A stretch of DNA of 38,698 bases from JBOIBN01 sp050739575 (GTDB lineage Bacteria > Pseudomonadota > Gammaproteobacteria > JAKDMP01): the NCBI GenBank assembly GCA_050739575.1, contig JBOIBN010000017.1:1-38698 (forward strand), read 5' to 3'. Shown piece by piece: positions 16,242-23,935 of this stretch. Within the stretch, counting starts at the first letter, position 1, and every line of letters begins with the position of its first letter. A program made the translations under genes and the position numbers. Under the pieces are notes generated by a model. It saw only the letters and a program-made list of their open reading frames with translations, was not told the origin of the DNA and did no database searches.

Positions 16242-16922
16242 TTAACTTCGGTCGTTCGCGAAGCTGTACGGTCCACCGCGTTCGAGCGCCTTTCGGTAGG
16301 CGGGCCGCGCGTGGATGCGCTTCAGGAAGGCCATCAGCCTGGGCCGGCTCGCGTTCAGTCCGGCACGCTGCGCCGCCGCCTCGATTGGAAAACTCATCTG
16401 GATGTCGGCGGCGCTGAAGTCGGGGCCGGGGAACCACTCGCTCTTGCCGAGTTCGGCTTCCATGAAATCGAGCTGCCGTTTTAGGTTGGGCTCTACTATC
16501 GTTGCCAACACCTTGCTTGAAAGTCCGCGCGCGATCGGTTTTACAAAGAACGGCATCCGTGCCTTCGGTATCCGGTCGAAGATCAGCTTGAGCAGGAGCG
16601 GCGGCATGGCCGAGCCTTCTGCAAAGTGCAGCCAATAGGTATAGCGCAATCGTTCGGGCGTTCCCGGTGCTGGTATCAGACGTCCACCGCCGTAGCGATC
16701 CACCAGATATTCGATGATGGCGCCGGATTCGGCCAATGTCAGTTCGCCGTCTGTAATCACCGGCGACTTGCCGAGCGGATGCACCTGAAGCAGCGACGGC
16801 GGCGCCAGCATGGTTTCCGAATCGCGCTCGTACTTCCTGATCTCGTAGGGCACCTCAAGCTCTTCCAGCAGCCACAGCACGCGCTGCGAGCGGGAATTAT
16901 TCAGATGGTGAACAGTAATCAT
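16242..16922 (-). CDS. Glutathione S-transferase family protein
   Basis: A 226-residue cytosolic GST. The thioredoxin-like N-domain starts MITVHHLNNSRSQRVLWLLEELEVPYE, with the usual Ser/Asn-Ser-Arg catalytic region, cis-Pro in GKSPVI and the glutathione-binding ESGAIIEYL. The all-helical C-domain includes WFPGPDFSAADIQMSFP. It follows the NiCoT gene on the same strand after 55 bases and may be cotranscribed, although a 5-bp hairpin lies in the gap. The ribosome site is weak (GGGA). A perfect 8-bp inverted repeat (16212-16233) lies just past the stop but has no T tract. Confidence 0.87.
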   Translation of the reverse strand: MITVHHLNNSRSQRVLWLLEELEVPYEIRKYERDSETMLAPPSLLQVHPLGKSPVITDGELTLAESGAIIEYLVDRYGGGRLIPAPGTPERLRYTYWLHFAEGSAMPPLLLKLIFDRIPKARMPFFVKPIARGLSSKVLATIVEPNLKRQLDFMEAELGKSEWFPGPDFSAADIQMSFPIEAAAQRAGLNASRPRLMAFLKRIHARPAYRKALERGGPYSFANDRS

Positions 16923-16977
16923 GCTCGTCCCGCGTAAATCACTTTACAGAGTGACCTCAGAATAGTTCAGAAGTTTC

Positions 16978-18120
16978 TCAGTGGAAATGTTCGTGCGCGT
17001 GTTCGGTTCCGCTCTCGTGCTTGTGCGCATGGGCGTGTAAAGCCATCTGATTTCCGTAACGCTCCTCGATGCGGCCGAGTTTCCATACCGCGACCGAAAT
17101 GCCCCACGCGAGAATGAACAGACCGACAATCACGTAACCGAGACTGCCGAAATCGAGATTGCCGACGTAGTCGAACACGCCCCCTTTGAGACCGAGCATC
17201 GAAATCAGCACCTGCAGCAGCTCGATTGTGCCGATCACGAGCGCTACCCCGATCGAAAGGCTGGTGGTGGTGATGTTGTAGAAAATCTTGCGCAGCGGAT
17301 TGATGAACGCCCAGTTGTAGGCCTTACACATCAGCACGCCGTCGCTGGTGTCCATTATGGACATGCCGGCCGTAAAGAGGATCGGCAGCGAGAGTACGGC
17401 GGGCACCGGCAGATTGCCCGCCGAGGCGCCCGCGGTCATGGCGAGCAACCCGACCTCCGAAGCCGTGTCGAAGCCCAGACCGAACAGAAACCCGATCGGA
17501 TACATCTGCCAACTGTGATTGATGAATTTCTGCAGCCGCCCGCCGAAGAGACGATTGATGAAACCGCGCTTGCCCAGCATCTCCTCCAGATGTTCGTGGC
17601 TGTGCTTGCCGGTCTTGGCCTGGCCCCATATCTTCAGGATATCGAGCAGCACCAGCAGGTTGATGATGCCGATAATCCACAAAAAAGTGCCGGACACGCC
17701 GGCGCCGATAAGGCCGCCCGCGTTCTGCATCGCGGGCAGATTGTGCTTGATGGCGACGGCGGCAAAGGTAATCACGACCGCAAGCCCGAAGACGATCGTG
17801 GAATGGCCGAGCGAGAAGAAAAAACCGATACCGAGCGGCTTCTTGCCCTTCTGCAGCATGTAGCGGACGGTATCGTCTATCGCCGCAATGTGGTCGGCGT
17901 CAAAGGCGTGGCGCAGGCCGAACATGTACGCAACAAAACCCAAACCGATCAAGGCCGGGTAGTGCGCCGAGTAATACAGGAACAAGCCCCAGCCGACGAT
18001 GTGCAGCGTCGCGACAAAGCCATAAAGCCCGCCCAGGCTCCACCACTCGCGGGAAGTAAAACTCAGACGGCGTCGCCCGGCTGTGTTGGCGTTTGCCAGG
18101 AGAATCTCTTGCGTTGGCAT
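16978..18120 (-). CDS. NiCoT family nickel/cobalt permease
   Basis: A 380-residue inner-membrane high-affinity Ni2+/Co2+ transporter (HoxN/NixA/NhlF family) with about eight membrane segments. The signature in TM2 is RHAFDADHIAAIDDTVR, and LGFDTASEVGLLAM marks the second conserved region. The C-terminus is histidine-rich (HAHAHKHESGTEHAHEHFH), likely metal-binding. AAAGGAGG lies upstream of the ATG. Nickel would feed urease or hydrogenase-type enzymes, none of which is in this window. It is divergent from an operon encoding an RcnA-like transporter, and both transcription units have the same ECF-like promoter motif. Confidence 0.92.
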   Translation of the reverse strand: MPTQEILLANANTAGRRRLSFTSREWWSLGGLYGFVATLHIVGWGLFLYYSAHYPALIGLGFVAYMFGLRHAFDADHIAAIDDTVRYMLQKGKKPLGIGFFFSLGHSTIVFGLAVVITFAAVAIKHNLPAMQNAGGLIGAGVSGTFLWIIGIINLLVLLDILKIWGQAKTGKHSHEHLEEMLGKRGFINRLFGGRLQKFINHSWQMYPIGFLFGLGFDTASEVGLLAMTAGASAGNLPVPAVLSLPILFTAGMSIMDTSDGVLMCKAYNWAFINPLRKIFYNITTTSLSIGVALVIGTIELLQVLISMLGLKGGVFDYVGNLDFGSLGYVIVGLFILAWGISVAVWKLGRIEERYGNQMALHAHAHKHESGTEHAHEHFH

Positions 18121-18268
18121 TTTCGGCCTCCTTTGGCTAGGGCTGTTCCGGACTCAGGCATTCAGGAAAATTCGTGCCTTACCGTTCGGCGATCCGGGAA
18201 AGCGCACGGCTTGGGTTATGTAGCAGCTGCTCTCGACATGACGAATATTTGCGAAGGTGATAGCAGGA

Positions 18269-18296
18269 ATACGCGGACCCGGCGGGTTCGGATGCA
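18269..18296 (-). promoter_or_regulatory. Candidate ECF promoter for NiCoT
   Basis: On the minus strand: TGCATCC (18296-18290), 16 bases, CGTAT (18273-18269). It is an exact match to the motif before fasciclin and DUF4331. The ATG is 148 bases downstream, leaving a long leader. Confidence 0.7.
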
Positions 18297-18446
18297 GCGA
18301 AAAAATCGAGCGAACTACAGGATTAAAGGCGGCGGGCGTAAACCGATGAAATTGAAAGTTTTATTTTCTTTCTAGCCAACAGATCACTGCAAAATTGCTC
18401 CGCTCGCCCGAGGGCGCCGACTGGAAGCGAAATCGTGAGAGGTGCC

Positions 18447-18474
18447 TGCCTCCAAAGGGAGGCCTGGCGCGTAT
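18447..18474 (+). promoter_or_regulatory. Candidate ECF promoter for the TPR/EF-hand/RcnA-like operon
   Basis: TGCCTCC (18447-18453), 16 bases, CGTAT (18470-18474); one mismatch in the -35 element. The start codon of the TPR gene is 119 bases downstream. The -35 element overlaps a GCCTCC-AAAG-GGAGGC hairpin, which could be an operator. Confidence 0.55.
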
Positions 18475-18487
18475 AGGCTTCAGACAG

Positions 18488-18569
18488 CACCGAAGAAACC
18501 GGGGATTGTTCGGTGGAATCGGTCGGGATGGGAGAGTCTGCCCTGCACTCCGGCGATGAGGTAGTGCAG
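18488..18569 (+). other. Leader with two perfect hairpins upstream of the TPR operon
   Basis: Downstream of the candidate promoter, CACCGAA (18488-18494) pairs with TTCGGTG (18509-18515), and CTGCACT (18543-18549) pairs with AGTGCAG (18563-18569). Both stems are perfect 7-mers inside the predicted 5' UTR, ending 12 bases before the GGAG ribosome site. It matches no riboswitch consensus I can recall. It may be a regulatory leader or chance pairing. Confidence 0.35.
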
Positions 18570-18593
18570 AGCCACGCAGCGGAGAATTTGCAA

Positions 18594-19877
18594 ATGATTC
18601 GAGTCGGACTGGAACGTACGAGCCTTCGAGCCAGAACCATGGCTTTGCCCGTGCTTTTCGTTTTTCTTATCGTCGCGGAGGTATTATGCGGACGTGCCTT
18701 GGCGGCGACGCCCTCGGAGCCGCCGCCGCCCTACAGTCCGCCTTACCTGCCCACCGATGCTTCGCAGGTGCTGCAAAACGGTTTGCCCAGTAAAAGCGAT
18801 CCCGAGGTACGCAAGATGGAGGCGCTGCGTGTCAAGCACGACGCGCATCCAGACGATCTTAAAACCGCGCTTGCACTGTCGCAGATCTACGTGACATATG
18901 GCCGCGGGATCGGCGATGCCCACTATGCAGGTTACGCCGAAGTGGCTATTGCGCCGTGGCTACGTCAAACGCCGCCTCTTCCCGACGTTCTGATCATGCA
19001 CGCCACGATTCTGCAGTATCTGCATAAATTCAGTGCCGCCCAGGTGGAACTGGAAAAGGCGCTTGCGCGCGATCCGGGCAATGCCAACGGGTGGCTGACG
19101 CGCGCCTTCACGGCGATGGTTCAGGGACAATTCGACGTCGCCAATCAAAGTTGTGTGCATCTCACCCAAAGCGGAGGGCCATTTCTCGGGTTGGTATGCA
19201 CGGCTACGTTGCGCTCGTTTACCGGTCACGCCGAGCAAGCCTATGCGATTCTCAAAATGGATCAGGGTGGTGGACCCAAGGTGCCGGCTTCGATCAAAAG
19301 CTGGATCCAGAGCTTGCTGGCGGAAAGCGCGGAGCGGCTGGGAGAATCCGCCCAGGCCGAGCAGCACTTCAAACAGGCGCTGGCCTTCCAGCCGGGCGAC
19401 AATTTCCTGCTGGTGAACTACGCTGACTTCCTGCTCGATCAGGGGCGCCCGCAGGACGTCATAAAACTGCTCGGGAATTACGCCCAATCGGACACCGCGT
19501 TTCTGCGCATCGCTTTGGCCAAACAGGCCTTGCACAGCCCCGATCTTGCCCGCTATACCTGGATCATGGCCGCCCGCTTCGCCGCGCTCCAGATGCGCGG
19601 TGACACCATTTACGGCCGCGAACATTCGCGCTTTGTCCTGCACATGGAGCACGATCCGGAGGGGGCACTCAAGCTGGCCGAACGCAATTGGACCGTTCAG
19701 CGTGCGCCCTGGGATGCACGGGTCTATCTCGAAGCGGCGCTCGCCGCCGGCAAGCCCGAAGCGGCGCAGCCCGTTCTGGATTTTCTCGACCAGACCAAGC
19801 TTCAGGATCCGATCATTGACAAGCTTGCGCAGAGAGCCCGCACTGAACTCCAAAAGAAGAAGGTGGCGCAACGATGA
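18594..19877 (+). CDS. TPR-repeat exported protein
   Basis: A 427-residue protein. Its start region (MIRVGLERTSLRARTMALPVLFVFLIVAEVLC, in two parts around residues 1-32) is a long signal peptide or anchor. The body is a helical repeat protein with TPR-like units such as HKFSAAQVELEKALARDPGNANGWLTRA and AEQHFKQALAFQPGDNFLLVNYADFLLDQGR. TPR proteins act as scaffolds; here the partner is probably one of the next two products. The start at 18594 has GGAG nine bases upstream; ATG 18639 lacks one. The stop overlaps the next ATG (ATGA at 19874-19877), so expression is coupled. Confidence 0.8.
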   Translation: MIRVGLERTSLRARTMALPVLFVFLIVAEVLCGRALAATPSEPPPPYSPPYLPTDASQVLQNGLPSKSDPEVRKMEALRVKHDAHPDDLKTALALSQIYVTYGRGIGDAHYAGYAEVAIAPWLRQTPPLPDVLIMHATILQYLHKFSAAQVELEKALARDPGNANGWLTRAFTAMVQGQFDVANQSCVHLTQSGGPFLGLVCTATLRSFTGHAEQAYAILKMDQGGGPKVPASIKSWIQSLLAESAERLGESAQAEQHFKQALAFQPGDNFLLVNYADFLLDQGRPQDVIKLLGNYAQSDTAFLRIALAKQALHSPDLARYTWIMAARFAALQMRGDTIYGREHSRFVLHMEHDPEGALKLAERNWTVQRAPWDARVYLEAALAAGKPEAAQPVLDFLDQTKLQDPIIDKLAQRARTELQKKKVAQR

Positions 19878-20422
19878 GCACGCACACGTCCCGCCGGTTT
19901 CTGCCGATCCTCGCCGCCGTCATTTCGCTTGCCGCCTCCGCGAACGTTTTCGCGCACACGGTGAGCAACGCCTATCTCACGTTCCAGGCCGATGCCGGAC
20001 ACGAGAATCAATTTCACGGCGAGTGGGACATCTCGCTCCGCGACCTGAACTTCGTGATCGGGCTCGACGATAACGGTGACGGCAATGTCACCTGGGGGGA
20101 ATTGAAAGAACATCAGCAGCAAATTTCTAAATATGTCTATCAGCGGCTGCAGATCAAGCTCGGCGGCGCCGCCTGCCGGATCACCCCGGATAAACAATGG
20201 GTGGACACGCATGCGGACGGAGCCTATGCGGTACTGTTCTTCAATGTTAAATGCCCCTCCCGGAGTCCACGTGTGCTGACGCTGGATGACCGGCTTCTCT
20301 TCGACGTGGACCCGACCCATCGCGGCATTCTGGTATTTCGCGAGGGCGATGAAATTTCCACCGCGTTGCTTTCTCCCGCCAAGCACGAGATCAACATAAA
20401 GTTGCCGACAAAAGGCGGTTGA
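19874..20422 (+). CDS. Exported EF-hand protein similar to the N-domain of HupE/UreJ-type proteins
   Basis: A 182-residue exported protein with a signal at 1-27 (ending NVFAH). Residues 65-76 (DDNGDGNVTWGE) form a canonical calcium-type EF-hand loop with D65, N67, D69, G70 and E76. The surrounding pattern (VSNAYLTFQAD, EWDISLRDLNFVIGLD) resembles the extracytoplasmic N-terminal domain that elsewhere is followed by a HupE/UreJ-like membrane domain. Here the gene stops after that domain and the transporter is encoded separately right behind it. The two cysteines could form a disulfide. It overlaps the TPR gene by four bases and abuts the next start with no gap. Confidence 0.75.
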   Translation: MSTHTSRRFLPILAAVISLAASANVFAHTVSNAYLTFQADAGHENQFHGEWDISLRDLNFVIGLDDNGDGNVTWGELKEHQQQISKYVYQRLQIKLGGAACRITPDKQWVDTHADGAYAVLFFNVKCPSRSPRVLTLDDRLLFDVDPTHRGILVFREGDEISTALLSPAKHEINIKLPTKGG

Positions 20423-22339
20423 ATGCAGCCCAAACGCCGCAAGCGCATGCTTTCATACCGACGCACCGCCGGAGCGTTATTTCTGTTGGTTATCGTCGCG
20501 GGCCTGGGCGTGGGCCAGTCCGCGCGGGCGGACACGGTGGCGAGCCTGCTCGGCAACTTCACCATCAACCAGTTTGCCGGAATACAGGTGGACCGGGATC
20601 AGGTGACGCTGCATTTCGTCGTCGTTCTTGGTCAGCTTCCCGCCCTGGCCGCGTTGCACCAGGCCGACACCAATGCGGACGGCGTGACGTCGCAGGCCGA
20701 GCGCGACGCCTACGTCAAGCGGCTGGCGCCGGGGTTCGCCCGTGACCTGAAGCTGACCGTCGCGGGCAGACCGCTGCCCCTGCATCTCGTCTCCTGGACC
20801 AGCAGTCTGCCGTCGGAATCAACCGGATTCTCGCTGCGTTTCGATGCGCATTACGCCGGCAAGATTCCGGCCGGGCTTCAGGGCAGCGTGCAGCGCCTGC
20901 GTTTCGACAACACCAATTACGCCGGACGCATCGGCTGGCACGAGATCGTCGTGCTGCCCGGCAAGGGTGTGAGCGTCTTCGACACCAACGCAGTCAGCAC
21001 GTCCATGACGAAGGGGCTCAGCATCAATCCGCACACGCTCCCGCCCGGTGGACCGCTCGACGAACGCGCCGTGCACCTTGCGTTTACGCCCGGCGCCCCC
21101 CCTGCCGGCGTCGCCATGCTGCAGCCGCGCAAGGGATACCCGGAACATGCATCCGGGTCCGGAGAAAGGAGCGGCATCCAGGCCACAGGCGTCGCAGTCA
21201 CCTGGCTCAACCACGCCACCAAGCAGTTGGTGGATCTCATTTCCGCGCGGCATGTCGCTCCAGGAATTGCACTGCTCGCGCTGCTGCTCGCCATGCTGCT
21301 CGGGGCGCTGCACGCCTTTTCGCCCGGTCACGGCAAGACGGTGGTTGGCGCCTACCTGATCGGTTCCCGGGGCACGGCGCGCCATGCGATATTTCTCGGC
21401 CTGACCGTGACCGTCACGCATACGATGGGGGTATTCGCGGTCGGGCTTGCCACCCTGTTCGCCTCGCAGTTCATCGTGCCCGAAAAGCTCTTTCCCGTTC
21501 TGAGTCTGATCTCCGGGTTGCTCGTGGTCGGGATCGGGCTTGCGCTCTTCATTCGCCGCTTCAAGGGCGCGCGCAGTCACGACCAGGCCCACGCGCGTGC
21601 ATCAGATCGGGTGATCGCACAGGACCGGCGGGAAGAACCGGCGCCACTGGCCGAGCTTATGGCCGCGGATGCGAATCTCGCGCCGCCTGTGCATGGGCAT
21701 GCTCACGCTTATGCGCATGAACACGACACCGGACACGCGCAGGATCATTCTCACGGCTACCACGATTATCACGATCACGGCCATGAACACGGCGATCATC
21801 ATGAACATGAGAGCGCGCATGCGAATGATCACGGCCATCACGATCATCATGCAAACGATCACAACCATGACCACGACCATGGTCATGATCACGAGCATTA
21901 CCCGCATCATACCCACGATCACGACCATCATGAGCGCTCTCATGACCACGATGCGCTTACGCATTCGCACGGCGGCCGCGTACATACGCATCTGCCGCCC
22001 GGCGCCCAGGGCGAACGCGTGACCTGGCGCAGCCTGCTGGGGCTGGGTATATCCGGCGGCCTGATCCCGTGCCCCTCGGCAATGGTGCTGCTGCTCGCGA
22101 CCATCGCATTGCACAAGACTACCTACGGCTTGATCCTGGTGCTTGCCTTCAGTTTGGGCCTCGCCGTCAGCCTGACCGGTGTGGGGATGGCTTTTCTTTA
22201 CGCCCGGCGTCTGTTCGGTCGGGCGAAGGTTCCCGGGCGCCTGGTTCAGGTGTTGCCCGTCGTGAGCGCCGGCATCATCACCTGTATCGGCGGCGTGATC
22301 TGTTACGGCGCGATTGCCGGCGTCAGCATCAGCATCTGA
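20423..22339 (+). CDS. NicO/RcnA-type nickel-cobalt transporter with EF-hand N-domain and His-rich insert
   Basis: A 638-residue fusion. Residues 1-37 are a signal or anchor. Residues 38-260 form an extracytoplasmic domain with an EF-hand loop at 82-93 (DTNADGVTSQAE). Residues 281-380 hold the first membrane block with the NicO signature GALHAFSPGHGKTVVGAYL. Residues 423-523 are a histidine/aspartate-rich segment of about 100 residues. The second membrane block (535-638) contains GGLIPCPSAMVLLL. RcnA exports Ni/Co in E. coli; related proteins may act in other directions, so polarity is uncertain. It is about twice the length of RcnA. It starts directly at the preceding stop (TGAATG), so it is coupled. 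Confidence 0.88.
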   Translation: MQPKRRKRMLSYRRTAGALFLLVIVAGLGVGQSARADTVASLLGNFTINQFAGIQVDRDQVTLHFVVVLGQLPALAALHQADTNADGVTSQAERDAYVKRLAPGFARDLKLTVAGRPLPLHLVSWTSSLPSESTGFSLRFDAHYAGKIPAGLQGSVQRLRFDNTNYAGRIGWHEIVVLPGKGVSVFDTNAVSTSMTKGLSINPHTLPPGGPLDERAVHLAFTPGAPPAGVAMLQPRKGYPEHASGSGERSGIQATGVAVTWLNHATKQLVDLISARHVAPGIALLALLLAMLLGALHAFSPGHGKTVVGAYLIGSRGTARHAIFLGLTVTVTHTMGVFAVGLATLFASQFIVPEKLFPVLSLISGLLVVGIGLALFIRRFKGARSHDQAHARASDRVIAQDRREEPAPLAELMAADANLAPPVHGHAHAYAHEHDTGHAQDHSHGYHDYHDHGHEHGDHHEHESAHANDHGHHDHHANDHNHDHDHGHDHEHYPHHTHDHDHHERSHDHDALTHSHGGRVHTHLPPGAQGERVTWRSLLGLGISGGLIPCPSAMVLLLATIALHKTTYGLILVLAFSLGLAVSLTGVGMAFLYARRLFGRAKVPGRLVQVLPVVSAGIITCIGGVICYGAIAGVSISI

Positions 22340-22411
22340 TCTGCCGGGAAGCCTCGGAATAAAAGAGTTCCGCCTGAAGGCGGATCAGAAAGCCCATCTT
22401 CTTGTCGCGGG

Positions 22412-22439
22412 TGCATCCACCCGCGTGCCCGACACGTAT
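22412..22439 (+). promoter_or_regulatory. Candidate ECF promoter for the fasciclin gene
   Basis: TGCATCC (22412-22418), 16 bases, CGTAT (22435-22439), an exact match to the shared motif. The ATG is 64 bases downstream. It separates fasciclin from the upstream operon. Confidence 0.7.
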
Positions 22440-22503
22440 ATACGGGTGAGCACGCCACATGGTGTGCTTCAACCTTTAAACTTTAATCGACAAGGAGTTA
22501 CAG

Positions 22504-23088
22504 ATGAAGACCTCAATGAAAAGCATGCTGGCGGCTGCCGGCCTGGCACTGGCCGTTACCGGCACCGCCCTCGCCGGAGGAATGTCGGGCGGCATGTCCG
22601 ACAACAATTCCGTGATGGTCGGCGGGGCCGCGATGTATCAGAGCAAGAACATTGTCCAGAACGCGCTCAATTCCAAGGATCACACGACTCTCGTGATGCT
22701 GGTCAAGGAAGCCGGATTGGTCAGCGCCCTCGAAGGCAAGGGCCCGTTCACCGTTTTTGCCCCGACCAACCAGGCATTTGCCGAACTGCCCGCAAGTACC
22801 GTCAAGGCGCTCCAGGAACCCAAGAATAGCGCCGAGTTGAAGAGCATCCTGCTCTATCACGTGGTCCCTGGCCGTTATGACTTCAACAAGCTTGCCGACA
22901 TGATCAAACAGGGCGGCGGCACGGCCATGCTGAAGACGCTGAACGGCGCCGACCTGACCTTCATGATGAACGGCGACCACAACATCGTCGTCAAAGACGC
23001 CAAGGGCAATGTCGCCCAGATTTCCACCTACGACGTCTATCAGTCCAATGGCGTCATTCAGGTGATCAACCACGTACTGATGCCCTGA
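22504..23088 (+). CDS. Fasciclin (FAS1) domain exported protein
   Basis: A 194-residue exported protein. Residues 1-24 are a signal peptide (ending GTALAGG). A Met/Gly-rich stretch follows (MSGGMSDNNSVMVGG). One FAS1 domain spans about 48-194, with the H1 box (GPFTVFAPTNQAFAEL), YH motif (LLYHVVPGRYD) and H2 box (DVYQSNGVIQVINHVLMP). FAS1 domains mediate adhesion or interaction at the cell surface. In mycobacteria the FAS1 proteins MPT70/MPT83 are controlled by SigK/RskA; here an ECF/RskA pair lies 3.3 kb away. AAGGAG precedes the ATG, and a strong terminator follows. Confidence 0.93.
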   Translation: MKTSMKSMLAAAGLALAVTGTALAGGMSGGMSDNNSVMVGGAAMYQSKNIVQNALNSKDHTTLVMLVKEAGLVSALEGKGPFTVFAPTNQAFAELPASTVKALQEPKNSAELKSILLYHVVPGRYDFNKLADMIKQGGGTAMLKTLNGADLTFMMNGDHNIVVKDAKGNVAQISTYDVYQSNGVIQVINHVLMP

Positions 23089-23124
23089 GCCGGACAAGCT
23101 CTCCTTCTAACTCAAGGTAAGTAC

Positions 23125-23158
23125 AAGCGTCTGCGGTCCCGGACCGCAGACGCTTTTT
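23125..23158 (+). terminator. Rho-independent terminator after fasciclin
   Basis: A perfect 14-bp stem (23125-23138 with 23142-23155) and CCG loop, followed by a T tract (23154-23158). Confidence 0.9.
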
Positions 23159-23159
23159 C

Positions 23160-23850
23160 ATTTGAGCGCCCGTCGCGCACGGCATAATCGGCTGCGACTT
23201 CACCACGGGCGCCGGACTCGTTAGTAACTGCAGGCTTCCCGATCTTCAACCTGCTCCATGGAAATTCATCCCAACGGGAACTCTGCTTCGGGATTGCGTC
23301 GCCGCTGCTAACCGGACTTCCCCTGGACTTGTTCACTATCGTCAGACTGCCATGTTCCTGTTTCAGATCCCGCAAGACGCGAGACGGGAAGTTTAGTGAT
23401 ACCCCAATGGACGGCCAGCAACACGTCGGGGTGAATTCAGGGCGCAATCCGAAGAAACTGGGCCCTTTCCCCCGAGGCCATGGTGCAGTTCGCTTTTGTA
23501 GATCGCCCCCCTCATGCTCGCCGCGCGTTGCCGTGTACCACCGTGGCCGGGCACTGCGACGGTCTAGCAATGATGAACTAGCCATTGCGGGGGAAGCCAC
23601 CGGCTTTAGCCGGTGGAATATTCGCTCGTCTGACTATCGGCCCTGGTTCCCGCTGCCTCAAAAATCCTGCTCAGGCAATGCTGGGGCAGGCTCATACTGC
23701 CCCTCCTTTGCGGTCATCCCGGCCGAGATTGCGACGGTGGAATTTTCTGAGGCCCATCGCGGCGGGGAACGCCGCTCCTATGCGAGTCGCGGTGGTGCGT
23801 CCATGCACCACACGGAACCTCTGAATAAATCAGAGCTTCCTGGTCAATAT
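23160..23850. repeat. Gene-free stretch with REP-like palindromes
   Basis: About 690 bases with no credible gene. It holds at least three small palindromes: CCACCGGCT-TT-AGCCGGTGG (23597-23616), GCGGCG-GGGAA-CGCCGC (23759-23775), whose minus strand reads TAGGAGCGGCG and resembles gammaproteobacterial REP elements, and CTCTGA-ATAAA-TCAGAG (23819-23835). The first resembles hairpins at the ends of IS200/IS605-type elements, but no transposase or TnpB remnant is visible. The open frames that cross it have no starts or families. It appears to be a patchwork of short repeats between two convergent genes. Confidence 0.45.
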
Positions 23851-23897
23851 AAAAAAAGCCCCTCGTGCGTCGAAGGAGATACGGCGCACGAGGGGCT
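23851..23897 (-). terminator. Rho-independent terminator after DUF4331 gene
   Basis: A 13-bp perfect stem (23885-23897 with 23857-23869), read on the minus strand and followed by a run of seven T (complement of 23851-23857). It ends the leftward DUF4331 transcript. Confidence 0.88.
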
Positions 23898-23935
23898 GAG
23901 GCCCAAAGTTTCAGTTTGTTTTAATCACACACTTC

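Noticed and set aside
18414..18470. Nested stem (GCGCC with GGCGC, inner GCCTCC with GGAGGC) as a riboswitch aptamer
   Set aside because: It overlaps the candidate -35 and -10 elements, so most of it would lie outside the transcript; better seen as promoter or operator DNA.
21149..21155. TGCATCC inside the NicO transporter gene
   Set aside because: No CGTAT-like element 16 bases downstream and no gene start nearby; same judgement for copies near 5393, 29333 and 33148.
21690..21980. Dense short CAT/GAT repeats that might suggest a tandem repeat or CRISPR
   Set aside because: They stay in frame as His/Asp-rich coding sequence and have no regular spacer and repeat unit.
21602..22114. Minus-strand frame rich in Met, Val and Ile
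   Set aside because: Antisense of the His-rich codons of the NicO transporter; the hydrophobic look comes from complementing CAT/GAT codons.
23597..23616. IS200/IS605 element end
   Set aside because: Only a small hairpin resembles such ends; no transposase, TnpB or matching second end is visible.
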